Positions 44,656 to 57,100 of a stretch of DNA of 64,000 bases are shown here, in pieces. The notes below the pieces were generated by a model. That model was not told the DNA's origin. It ran no database searches and saw only the letters and a program-made list of their open reading frames with translations. This DNA comes from Lineus longissimus (taxonomy: Eukaryota; Nemertea; Pilidiophora; Heteronemertea; Lineidae). Positions within the stretch are counted from its first letter, which is position 1. Each line of letters starts with the position of its first letter. Made by a program: the position numbers and the translations under genes. The DNA lies in assembly GCF_910592395.1 (NCBI RefSeq), contig NC_088311.1, positions 24,522,646 to 24,586,645 of the forward strand, given 5' to 3'.

Positions 44656-47419
44656 TTACTGTTTGTTGACAGTGATCTGTTGAAGCAGCTGTTCACAGAT
44701 CATGAGGCATCTTGGGACATGGAAACATCCTGGAATAGGAACACGTGTACTTGTGACGAATTCTGTCTTTACTGGTGTCAGGCTGCAGTTGAACTATATT
44801 GGTTATACATGTATTACTTTTTGGCAACCAGTTATCGTACCTTTGAAAGGTCCTCCCTTGAAATCCATGCTGATGTCTCCTTGTTGATTAAGATAACCAA
44901 ACCATTCACCATGTTCTTCATCTACAAACTAATGAAATAAAACTGATTAATACTGGAATTATTTTTGTATCTTTGTTCTTGTTAATTCACCAAAGAAATT
45001 ATCTGGTGCATGCAGGCTCGATATGAATCTTGGGTGTCATGACTTTGGAAACTAAGACTCGCCGATTCCTCTACCAGTTATAGATGCGGTGATGCTTAAG
45101 TTGGATATTGTGCTTTGCTTTGTTGCTGACATGATATTACATGCTTTACACTCTTACTATTCTTTCATAACCCTTGCATTATGTTGGCCAAAACTCCCTC
45201 TCGATAAGCCAAGCCAAACTTACATGTGTATATGTGTAGTCAAACACCTGGGCAAACTTCTCCAAATACAACTGGTCCTTGGTCTTCATATACGCCATAA
45301 GGAATGCGATCATGGCTTCGTTGTGAGGCCACCAGAGCTTCATATTCCATTCAAGGATCGTAGGGGACAACCCGTCTGCATCCAACATGTAGAAGAGACC
45401 ACCGTGTTCCTTATCCCAGCCAGTTTTGAAGGGATTTAGAATGAAATTTTGTAGGGCTGTTTTCACTAAGTTTTCATCACTGTCGTTTGGAAAGTTGTCT
45501 GTGTATTCTAAGAGGAACCAACCTGCTTCTATTGCATGACCTGAAAAGGTTTCATATGAATCATAAGAACAGGTTATGAATTACACATTTCTGCACAGAA
45601 TTCTGAACAGCAATGTACCAATTACCTGGAATCATGAGTCGTCCTTGACAGCCGGGCAACTCGTCTCCATCTTGGGAGACGTTCTCAAGGATAACAGCGC
45701 CATTTCTCTGAAAGTGTCAATTCAGATTGGTTATGAAATACTTAATAGCTTCAATGTCTCTGGGTAAACGTACCCACTGCCTGTGCCAATTACAAGCAGA
45801 TAGTAACAGAAACTTGCACAGTGGCAAAATGCTACGAATGCAGAATAGTCCAGCACCTCTAGTGTCTAGATTGTGACAGCAATGAGTGTTTGAATGCAAA
45901 TATTCAGGCAATTTGTTCAAAACTTGCAAACCAACCTGAATATGTAGCTGTAACTTGCCAACACAGTGAATGGCTTTTTCTTGGTAGAATTCCAAATCTT
46001 CCTCTTTCTTGTGCCTCATGAGTTGGCTGATGACTGCTAGCAACATGAAGTGAACCCCCATCGTATTGGCCGGGACGTCCCCAGGTAGTCGACTGCCTAC
46101 AATATCGGTGTCATCAACGTCTGTCCAGAAGAATAGTTTGTCTCTCATCTTTATAGCTTCATTCTGAAGCAGACAGATATATCATGGTGAAAACAATGTA
46201 TTGTATCTGGTCTGCTGATAGGTAATCCTCTCTTGATTAGAGTGTAGCTGTCACATGCCTGCTGTGAAAGCTTTAGAAACAAACTTATGAATCTGCCTCT
46301 CATCATATATACAATGAGGAGGGTCGATGAGGGTATTAGGTGAAAATCAAGATTGGTCTTTGATAGATCAGGGTCACCCAGTATGGCTATGAGTTACATG
46401 TAGTTGACACTTAACTTACTAAGTATGTGTCATCCTTTGTGGCTATAGCCAACTCAGACATGGCCATCAAGTAGAAACACTCAGTAAATATTGTCCGTTG
46501 AATCTTGATTGGTTTGCCATCTCGAGTTAGGGAGAAATAGCAACGGTAGGTTGAGGGATCTCGTACTTTTGACATCAGAAATTTCCCGCCTAGAAACCAA
46601 AAAGTTTCATGTTGTTATCATGTGTTCCTTGGGAACTTATTGAAAGACAAGTTGTGGGAGAACTGTCAAGAGCCACATCTGAAGCCATAATAGAGAGATG
46701 AACAAACAATTTATCAATCTAACAGATCTCACATTGTGTGACTTTTCCTTCAGAGTTGTGACTTTTACTTTAGCCAAAGATGATCTCTTGACCAACCTTG
46801 AACTGCTTCTTCTAATATCTCTGGTTTCCTAAACCTCTTGATATCATTATACAGCCTGGCGTATGTCCAAACTTGACGTCCTTGAAGCCAGCAGTACTTG
46901 GTCTCATCATAAAGCTCGCCCGTCTTCCCAATGCAGTTTAGGAAGCCGCTGCAAATCAAAATGCCTGGTAACATTAAACAAAATCTTGAAGTGTCGTCTC
47001 AGAATGACACAGGGCTGGCAACAATGGAGCCACTGTGGACAGGCAGCTTGGACTCTCAGCTAGCAGCCAAGAGGTCCCTGGTTCGAACTCTACAGTTGGC
47101 TTGAGACTTCAGGCAGGTCTCTGTCAAACTTCCTGTACCTCACCAAGATGTATAAATGGTTACAGGCCTGCTTGGGTTGTAGCACAGATATGCAGCTCAT
47201 CTTAGTTCTACTGAAAGGACTTAAGGATAGACCAGGGTTAAAGTGTGGTGACAAGTCCCGCCTTGTGTGATATAGAGGTCTTCGCGTTATTGAAGAGAAG
47301 AAAGATAATCACCCATGTTCCTTGTCATGCGAATGTTTCATCCAGAAGTCTACAGTCCTGTCCAAGTCGGCTCGGATCTGATCGAAATATTCCTGGAGAC
47401 GGTCCACTACTACAGCCAT
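44656..47419 (-). CDS. RENBP: N-acylglucosamine 2-epimerase / renin-binding protein, complete gene
   Basis: Interconverts GlcNAc and ManNAc in amino-sugar and sialic acid metabolism. Exons: 47313-47419, 46797-46948, 46420-46589, 45936-46163, 45626-45707, 45224-45540, 44841-44928 and 44656-44729. All are in phase, giving 405 aa (human about 417-427). Motifs: [49 protein letters not shown] with H248, [48 protein letters not shown] and [15 protein letters not shown] with H385. H248 and H385 occupy the places of the two catalytic histidines of the AGE family. Two exons use GTTGGT donors. Start chosen at AAAATGGCTGTAGTAG. Predicted cytosolic, with no signal peptide. Confidence 0.95.
47020..47200 (+). 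repeat. Possible tRNA-derived SINE
   Basis: GGTTCGAACTC at 47080-47090 is a perfect pol III B-box. An A-box-like GAGCCACTGTGG lies about 55 bp upstream. No cloverleaf can be folded confidently, so it is not a tRNA gene. It lies in RENBP intron 1. Boundaries are approximate, and a search of the genome for further copies would decide it. Confidence 0.4.
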
Positions 47420-50199
47420 TTTGTTATGGTGTCCTGCTCACAGAGGTGTCCGCTAAGAGAGGTACCAGATGTGAGCCTAGCCCAAGGGCAAAAACCAGAA
47501 AAGTATGGTCTTACAAGTTTCACTGAGATCCCAATACTGAATATGAAGACGAACTGTCAGAATATGTGTACTTATATCAGAAAGTTTCCAAGCACAGCTA
47601 AGCTGATATGTTATTGCTTATCAGAAAGGTCAATCAAAGCCAATGTTTTGGTAAATAATCAGTGGAGGAAGTAGGCCAAGCACTTTTTTTTCAGGTTCTT
47701 GTCCGAAATGAAAATGGGAGTCAAGAACATTACTATGTGGTCACATCACAATGGGTCTTCTTTTTGTCCTGATACGGACCAAGAAGAAATGGCGTTATGT
47801 CCCCTGTATGGACCAAAATAAGGCAGTGTAATACTAGGACTAGTCTAAGGATTAATGCTCGAGAAGGTCTCTTTTCATGCCACGTGGGACGGTAATATCA
47901 GTGTGGCCAACTATTAGTAACTTAACCCGGATCGGTTGTGGTCCCTTGGTCAGTCTGTGGAAGCCCTTGTCGAGGTATCTGGATTTGATGTGCAAACAGC
48001 TGACACAAGCATCCATGGGCTTGGCGAACTCAAAGGTGCACAATCAGAACTCTCATCATTCTCTGCTATGACAACAGGCAACACACTGCTATTTGGGTGG
48101 GTCCATAATGGGGAGCTGTCCTGTTACAGAGGTCAAGGGGCCAAGCATTATTTTTCCGCTGTAACAAATGTAGCTGGCTGGAGATGTCCAAGTAGAATCA
48201 GCATGCCTCCTGTGCTAATGAGGTGTTATATACAACTTTCCAAGTAACTAAGAGAACACAAATAGATTTATTTGTACATTCATTTATTTTTCATCTTCCA
48301 AACTTTGTTTCAGACATGAAGTGGTACGTTAGCTTCACATGGAATCAACTCTTACTCTTGTATTACATGATCAAAAGCCGACCGAGACTGGCAACAACCA
48401 ACTCAATATTTTTTTTTAGAGACAACCTGTAGGCCTAGCCACAGGAACTGCATTGATTTATTTGAAATGCTACAGTGAACACCTGGATCTCTCTGTAATA
48501 ATCATCTTGTAGTCATGACGTTACTTACTATGACGTCACTTGAGTTCTAAGGCCACAGATTGATTGTTCTTTCTCAAGGCATGTATTAGATTCCGTTTGG
48601 AAGTAAATACAATGAAATTGACGCTTTCAACCTCAGAATTTATGACGGGAACTCATCTCAAATGTGTAAGTGGATACAATTTTTCTACAATATTTTCTAA
48701 AATATTTAGTCAGGTTGAGCGGACGACTCCAAAATCCAAAATGGTGTGGGGATGGAGGAGTTATAATGGCAATTGAAATAAATCAGAAGTTGGGAGTTCT
48801 TGTTACCATGGAAACACTACAAGTCTCTAAACATCTCCTGTTTCTATACAACCCTGTGTTTGGATTGATTATGCATGTTTTTATTTACAATTATGAATCA
48901 TACATAGTGTCACATTGTCCAAGTATTAACTCTCCCCGATTCAGATTGGACTAATCCAACACCCAGTCTCAAATGGATAATAATTTTGGCTCAGTTCATT
49001 ACAATGATGTGCTAGGGGTAGGCTGTAAGCTTTGGGGTGAAATTACACATGGAATGGTAGGTCTGGTGTAACTTTTTTAAAGGGAGAAAAGAAATCATAT
49101 CTCTTATCTACGAAACTATCTGTTAAACAACTTCATTGTAACAATCAATTTAGCAACCAAGGTTATAAAATGGGACCATTTCACTTTTACAGCATCATTC
49201 AACCAAGTGAGCAAACCACGGCGTTGTCTCCAAATATGCCAAGCTAAACACCGGTACAAATCTCCCGTACAAATATGCAACTGTCACTCACGCCCAAACT
49301 TGCACATTATAGTACTGGATATCGCCAAAAGATAAGCAGACTTGGCTGCTCCTGAACTTGAAGCTTCAAGATCAGAGGTCTCTGGCGCTTAGAAATCAAT
49401 TGTTATACATGTACCAAGTGACTGACTGTACATGGTGCATAGGATAACACAGGTGGGTGCATTTCTGTGCAAAATGCAAACAATTACTGGACTAGAGTAT
49501 AAATGGAATGTACAATACAAGACATAGGACTTCATCATCTATACATGTCTGATCGGATTCACGTTGCTACATGTACCTCCCAAACCATCTCTGGCTTCCT
49601 CAACATCCATAGGACTGATAGACATTTGAGAAATCAACAATTGTGCATAGGCAAGGTATACTTGAGCCTGCCTCTAACAAATCCCTCACTTAGGTTAGCA
49701 GCTAGAGCAATAGCTACAAATTTCTAGTCACAATCACACCGACTGAGACCAATAATCCAAAAGTAAATGCATTGAGACAGTGAATTCTCCTCCCGAAGTT
49801 TGTGAATAGCAAGAATTCAGTCTTGTGACATCACAGATACATTGCACAATATCGTGAGATTCATTTATCACTTTGACATCAACATGTTTGTCAAAATCAA
49901 TATGAACTCCAAATGCATTTGAATGAACATCAAATTCTCTTCAAAGCCAAGCTCATTTCAATGAATGCTGAAATCACTATTAACGTACCATTCTCTTGAA
50001 CACAAGTTTTGAATTCACTTGGATGAACGTCAAATTCACTAAAATGAACATAAATGTCACATTCTCTTGATCACAAGTGTCAAATTTGATATCAAGGTCA
50101 AATTCACTTGAAGACGAATGTCAAATTCACTTGAATAAGATTGTCCAGCTGACTTGAACACTAACGGCACAGAACAAACACACAATGATCATGGTAGTG
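47420..50199. other. Intergenic region between RENBP and dystrobrevin
   Basis: 2.8 kb. No exon recognised. The longest open frame here (about 100 codons near 47936-48247, plus strand) has no similarity or splice context. Part of the right side should be dystrobrevin 3' UTR. From about 49910 to 50150 a degenerate repeat of GAACATCAAATTC-type words occurs. Confidence 0.5.
49905..50150. repeat. Degenerate TCAAATTCACTTGAA-type tandem repeat
   Basis: Irregular recurrence of words such as GAACATCAAATTC, GAACGTCAAATTCAC and GAATGTCAAATTCACTTGAA, with spacing of roughly 30-40 bp. Copies are diverged, so this is an old array. It lies just past the dystrobrevin stop codon, probably within the 3' UTR. 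Confidence 0.55.
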
Positions 50200-51174
50200 C
50201 TATCGGTTGACCCATCGTCTCATATTCTCCTCCCAGTCCGTATTCCCGCCGTCCTCGTCATCTGTTCGTATGTACGACTCCGCATCAGTCTCCAGACAAC
50301 TCTCGTCATCTGTCGTGTATCGGTGGTACTTTAGAAGTTCCTGCGAAAAGATGGGCCATAGAATATGTCACATTTACAATTCATAAGGTTAGAAATCATC
50401 ATTTCTACGGTCACTGAGCCACCTAACTAGTACTCTCTCATAGTAGGTGTGAACCTGAATGGCGTTGTGACTGTAACCCTTGACGATACTGGGCAATCAC
50501 AGACATATGTAGAATCTTGCACAATACTTTGCCAGGCGTTATGCTGCTACAACAACTATAGATCATGATTTAGAACTGCAGCCTTGAATTCCTTCTGACC
50601 AGATAACAGGGGATGTCTGCTTCAAGGCGATGGTAATTATAGCTGTAATGTAGCAAGATGTATTTACCTTGGGATCTTTATCATATAGCTCAGCATCTTC
50701 TTCGTCTGTTCTGAAGTTGTAACTCTCATCATCGTCCGTCCTCACATACGACTCTGCATCTGTTAAAACACTCTCCTCGTCAGTCCTGTTGGTGTAGGAG
50801 GATGTCTGCATCACATCTATGTTCCGGTCTATATAACTGAAACAACAAAGGAAACCGGTTACGATTGAGATATTTGACCAAATTTGGCAGAATTTTACAG
50901 TTAACAGTCAGCAATGGGAAAACATGACATGATAAACAGGATGTTGTCCCAAAATGTAAAATGTACAGTATGTCTCAAAATATAGATACTCACTTTTCAT
51001 TTCCAAGATCCAAATCTTTTTCCTTCCTGGCGCGTAACTCGGCAATGAACTTCTGATCGTCCCCAAAGCGTTTCTCCATTTCCTCCTTCCACCCAGAGAG
51101 GTCGCTGGACACCGTCGTCCCCAATGTTCCCGCTGTTTGATTTTCTAAAACATTATCACATTCCATTTCGAAAT
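50200..51174 (-). CDS. DTN: Dystrobrevin acidic tail exons
   Basis: The last three exons. The tail carries [20 protein letters not shown] in the penultimate exon and [13 protein letters not shown] in the last, two copies of the same acidic motif in consecutive exons. It ends [11 protein letters not shown] then TAG. Human dystrobrevin has a shorter acidic Tyr-containing stretch (DADPYVQPEDENYEND) at this place, so this is a lineage-specific expansion of it. Confidence 0.85.
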
Positions 51175-54100
51175 CTGTCAAAGACAAAGTGAGAGAATTT
51201 CGTGAGAACAACTGAGCAAAGGCTGACTTCTGTTTAAAAGATATGATACCAGTATGTCAGGAGCAGTAACACCTCAACTTCTCCTCAAGTCACCATAATG
51301 AAAATATTTAAGTCTCAGAAGATTGTGCAGCTCAACTCAAGACGATTGATCCTGTAGTGTAAACTTGCTAGAACTGATCATTTGACCTGTTGTGGCTATT
51401 TATTGAGAGTAACGCAAAAACATTTGTATTTTCTACTTTTGGTGACCTTCATATGGCATTACTTGATACTGTGTATGAAAACTGAAGGAGTATAAACATG
51501 CACATGCAAAATAGCTATCTACCTTTTCATTTCATCAAACCTAAATTCGAAATCTTCTGTTGAAACTAGCATGCATGCATACATAGACTTATTCTACGGA
51601 AAACTACAAAGTATGTAATGCTCTGTTGGTTCTACGGGTGGGGGGATTTCTAAATGGATATAAAAGCAGCAGGTTGAACGCCAATGTTTGTCAAAGAAGG
51701 CCTCTATCATAGGAGGACAGAGTAGATAAAGGTCCCCTATAAAGCTCCCAAAAATCCCAATACCCTGCGTCCCAAATGTGAGTTTCAGCAAATATTGTCA
51801 CAGGAAGATGAAATTGGAAGAAAGAGATATCTGAAATCGAAAGTAGGTCAAGAAAATGTGTATTTCATTCTTGATTCATGAGGCCTCCAAGCATCTGCTT
51901 TTTTCTTCTCCCAAATATCCTCCAGATGACCATGTTACGTCTTGATTTCAACTAATGCTAAACTTGAATCAGAATATACATCTTTTTCAAGCTGGGTCCA
52001 CACCGATTACCAAGTTTGGTAGCCACAGAGATTTTATCTTGGTGGCCACATTCCACGTGGGTTCTCTCCTGACTCACACAATGAAATGGGACGGAGCTCT
52101 CTTGGTAATACGCAGACTTCTTGGCGTTGTTCTGCTGTTACATTGGAGATGTCAAGAGGCCATATTCCCCTTGAATCAAGAAGTAAAAATGTGCGACACA
52201 CATATTACAATAGCATTACAGCACAATAGATAGAGTTAAATAACCCATGTCAACTAAAATAGCTTGTGTCAAAAGTTAAAGCCACTTCAAAAGAAGGACT
52301 GATAAATACTAAGATCAAATTAATCGAACATTATTTTCAGCAACTGTACATAAGTTTTATTCACTGTTTTCATTTGTACAAATGAGGCAATGAAGCACAT
52401 TTGCTGCTCAAGAGTACTGTTTACTGATACGAAATCTGAAACATCCACGTAACTATCACAACACATTTCCACATAACATACCACAACAACAGATGTTTAT
52501 CACCATTGGTAACAAGCTATTTTAGAAGATAGGTAGAGGATACAAGTCTAAAGTAACATGCCATCAGGCACAATATTTTGTGTTGCATAAATATGCAACC
52601 AATATAGCTTGTTACTTCTGACCAGTTCAGTGTTTAAGGGAAAGGGTCCCCTCCCTATAAAACTTAGGCAAGAAAACCTTGTCCCTGAAATGTGTATAAT
52701 AAACTGGGAACAAGGTTGTTTCATTGAATACATTTGGTGGCAAGGTGTGAAGCTGGAGGACGCAAAACCATCTCTTAAATGCAAATGAAAGAGGATTTTG
52801 AAGGAGTCATGCTGGTCTATTGGCTATGGTCTCTGACTATAGTGGTCTCTGACTATAGTGGTCTTTGACTATAGCGGTCTCTGACTATAGCGGTCTCTGA
52901 CTATAGCGGTCTCTTGACTATAGCGGTCTCTTGACTATAGCGGTCTCTTGACTATAGCGGTCTCTGACTATAGCGGTCTCTGACTATAGCGGTCTCTGAC
53001 TATAGCGGTCTCTGACTATAGCGGTCTCTGACTATAGCGGTCTCTGACTATAGCGGTCTCTGACTAAAGTGGTCTCCGACTATAGCGGTCTCCGACTATA
53101 GTGGTCTTTGACTATAGTGGTCTTTGACTATAGTGGTCTTTGACTATAGTGGTCTCTGACTATAGCGGTCTCTGACTATAGCGGTCTCTGACTATAGCGG
53201 TCTCTGACTATAGCGGTCTCCGACTATAGCGGTCTCCGACTATAGCGGTCTCTGACTATAGTGGTCTCTGACTATAGTGGTCTCTGACTATAGTGGTCTC
53301 TGACTTAGTGGTAATGATGTATCTGGTCTTATCCCCATAGTCGGCCTGACACTTGTTCATTTCTCCCACTGAAAAATGTAAAATTTACCAAAACTTTGAG
53401 TTTATTTAGAGTTTTGCAAACAAGTTTCAAGGCTTTTGGAATGTTCAACAATATGGGAGAAAGGGAAGGACACAGAAGCCGAGCTATGAACTAAACTACC
53501 CTCCAGTACTTCCATGACCAAGGAGAGACACCCGCAATCTTTCACTTGGATTCCATTCAGTCTACACTTTGCCACCAAGTAAAACTTGGAAAAGGAAGAA
53601 CGCGCACTGACAAACGACAGCTGACAATGAATGCATGGATGTTGGTGTAATGGAGCCACAACTCACACATTGTTGCCTGTTTCCATTGGTAAGCTGAGTC
53701 GTATGAAAAAAACGGAAATTTTTACGGACAGAGACAGAATGGGGGAATAATAGATTTCTTAGTTGAACCACATGTATTAAGAATGAAAAATTTTGTGAGA
53801 AATAGCTGGAATAAAAGATAAAATGTTAAGATTTGTGCATAAATTCAATATGATTCGGTGCAGAAGATATCCAAGAGCAACACACAGATTATACATACAT
53901 ACACCAGTTACAGTTCCTCTGAACACACACTTTTCGAAAGGTGGAATGTCCTCACAGAGTTAAATTACAGTTTCATACCAAAAATGAATACATTCCTGCC
54001 AGGAATTGTCAAGGAGATGGGGCATTAAGCTCCAGACATTGTTGTAATAGACAAATCTTCACCTTCACAAATTGCTTTTTTCGAACAGACATAGAGTAAT

Positions 54101-57100
54101 CATAGATGAAATCCACAAAAGTTCATCATTATTTAACTATACTGAAACAGGCGACTGTCGTCCATTGAAACGTGAGATGTAAAAAACATTGAATATGAAA
54201 AAGCTACATGTAAAGCTACATGTATCCCAATGCCAATTTCACATTTAGATCTTAAAGATTAAAACAAAATGTAACCAATTGATTCAACATTAAAGTTCCA
54301 AAACATATAAATATCAAAAATTTATCTAAAAATATACAGTAGCCCCAGTCAATAGCAATTTGGTATACGCCTTGCCCTGCCATTATAACCGTGTTTCAAA
54401 CAGTTTCAAACTCTTTTGTTATTTTGCCAGCACGCATGATGGCTATACAATTCAGCTCCACCGGGATGTAAGCAAGTGACTGATGAGCAAGTTAGGGGAG
54501 CGACTCCAAGTCACCCCGTGCTTGACCAAGCCAACAAGATATCCTAGCAGACGTTACATTATTCACATTATTCATTATACCGCCAGCAGTCCTACCAATC
54601 TGTAAAGCATTGCAGTCGAACCCTTCACCAGTGTTAGTTTGTTAGAAGATAGAGCTCTCAGCAGTGAAACATAGCGATGCATAAAGCATGAGAAATTGGC
54701 TGAACCCTGAGTTGAATATTTCAAAGTCAAAATTCTGAAAAATTTCTCACACGTGGGGTCACACTGTGGGCCTGAATCATTATGTAAGACAACATTTCGC
54801 AGAATTTCCCAAGGCAACACCCACACCATTCTTCTACACCTTCTATACCTCATACCCACACATTCATCGTGCAAGACCAATCCACACACTGAATTCATTT
54901 AAAATACAAGAACTTCCAGTCTAAACAAGGGAAAGATCAAAACAGTGATTTTCAGGCCATTTTGGCATCGAGAAAAGGCCATTCCCCACCTTAGTACAGT
55001 GCAACCTCCCTTAGCGGACACCTCTCTATTAAGGACACTAGTTTTGGTCCCAAATTGGTTGTTTCCATTCAATTTGACCTCTCTAATGAGGGCACCTCTC
55101 TATTAAGGACAGCACTTGTCAGTCCCGAGGGTATGTTTTGACTGGAATTCTCCCACAGGTATTTGATGATCCACGAGAAGAAGTTAGTAGGGGATGAAAG
55201 CCAAACGCACCAGGCAAGCTACAGCTATACTCACATTTCCCTAGAAACAAAACAAGATGAACAGTTTTTAGTTTTGAATGGTTGCAATTTACACTGAAAT
55301 GTTTACATTTGGGGAGAGGGTGAAAGACGTCAGTCAGAATGTATACCCTTATCATTCTAAAGAACAACCAAGGTGAAGTTGAGTTGAAGAGGGCTTTAAT
55401 CAACGTTGAGCTCAATAACTCACAAATTTGAGGCACATGGTCATCTGAACTGAGAATGACAGTGCGAGATACAAAATGATCAAGATCTGAGTATACCAGC
55501 ATATTTACTACCTCTGACCCTCAGTAGGAGTGATTTTTTACTGGCCGTCTTCATATAGTTCTCAGTGAGCGCTTAACCTACTGGTGTGCAATAGTGGTGA
55601 TAGTCACGATTTACCATATCATTCAAAAAGAAACTATTGTGTAACTCGTACGAATGCAGTAGCATACTGATGATACAAGGCAGAATGCATGCATTAGTAA
55701 TCAGAAGCTAAAACAGATAACAAAATAAATTGAAAAAAACTCATACCAAAAATCAACTCAATGAAAAAAATATCCATCCTGAAACCCTGCACCTGAGGAG
55801 ATAAAGTTCAACACATATTATGAGATTGATTGGTCCAGGGAATGGCAAAGAACTGAGCAACAGGGTTGGCCTCAGTTGCTACAGGGCTTGGCACATTGTA
55901 CAGATATTAATCTCCACACTCAAACAGTTGCCAACAGTGATATAGGACCTATGTGTTATGGGGAAGGCGGCAGAATAGAGGAGATCATTTATAACTGCCG
56001 ATCATGCTTATGCTACCGATGACAAGTGAAACATAGTTCATATAGCTTCATACGGCATTATTATGTAAGATAGGCACACAGGGTTTGAAGCATTTTTACG
56101 CGTAACAGGTATTTGGTATTTTAAAACCAACTGCGTTAGTGGAAGGTGTGGGCACGCAAGGTCAAATGGGACATGGCCAATCGATAGTGACTGGCCAAAA
56201 ATCCCATGAATGATGAACTTAACCGGTTTCTCAGTATGAGATTCCTCACTTAAAGTGTAGTTTTTGTCATTCTGGGGGGGGGGGCCGCAAGCAAGCAAAA
56301 ATGTGTCTAACAATGAGGGTGATATGCTTATGTACACATATGGCAATGAGGGGTACCACTGTGGATGATAGCGTTACCGTAACCACCATTGATGATAGGG
56401 GGTACCACTGTGGATGTGTGGATGTTGGGGGGGGGGGGGGGGGGGTGCCATCCCTTTAGCCATGGGTGGAGAAAAACTTCAAATACTCACAGCCACAATA
56501 ATTGTCTACTATTTCTGTAAGACACAAATGGATTCCATTAACAGGAATTCTGGCCTCATCATTATGTTTTAAGCTTATTTGTGTCAACTTGAGTTGAGGA
56601 CCATTCTATCAATGGCTGTACTACTGCACATCACTTGTGAGTGGGATTTTCATTGGTCATTTAGTGCTGAGTGATATGGCCACTGGTTGGTTACGCTCCT
56701 GATAATAGGGAGGTTGAGAACAGCAACATCACAGATACTTAGATGTATTCAGATAGAACCCTGTAGAAAGAGGACAAACACCGATATCCATTCTAAGAAC
56801 TGTACAGCTTGCACCACCATGAATCTGTAGGTTCATACAACGAACGATTCTGTAGTCGTTGTTTCTCCGGAGAGAATCAGATCATCAAAGAAATGAATAA
56901 CATAGGCCTAGAATCATGAACCCATCAAGTGCATACGTAAATATACAATCATTGTAGAGGCCATTACCTCAACCAATAATGAATACATACCTCGGCCATT
57001 TTTGCCCCGATTAGAACCACCATTGCCACCGTTCTCATCCTCTTCTTCACTTGAGGCCTCTGCAAAATGAAGGAAATCCAAGTCAGAGTGAGTATCTCGT

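Larger units (their letters stand above)
51175..56990 (-). other. DTN: Dystrobrevin 5.8-kb intron
   Basis: Contains the 16-bp minisatellite (52823-53312), a pogo-like repeat copy (54996-55140) and two long G runs at about 56275-56284 and 56429-56447. No other exon could be supported. Confidence 0.7.

Noticed and set aside
44635-45439. Plus-strand open frames of 101 and 116 codons
   Set aside because: Antisense shadows of RENBP exons 6-8, whose motifs and phases are consistent.
47020-47100. tRNA gene suggested by the GGTTCGAACTC box
   Set aside because: No acceptor stem or anticodon arm could be paired, so it is better read as a possible tRNA-derived SINE.
47936-48247. Plus-strand open frame of 103 codons in intergenic sequence
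   Set aside because: No recognisable family, no flanking exons, and composition like the surrounding sequence. It could be chance.
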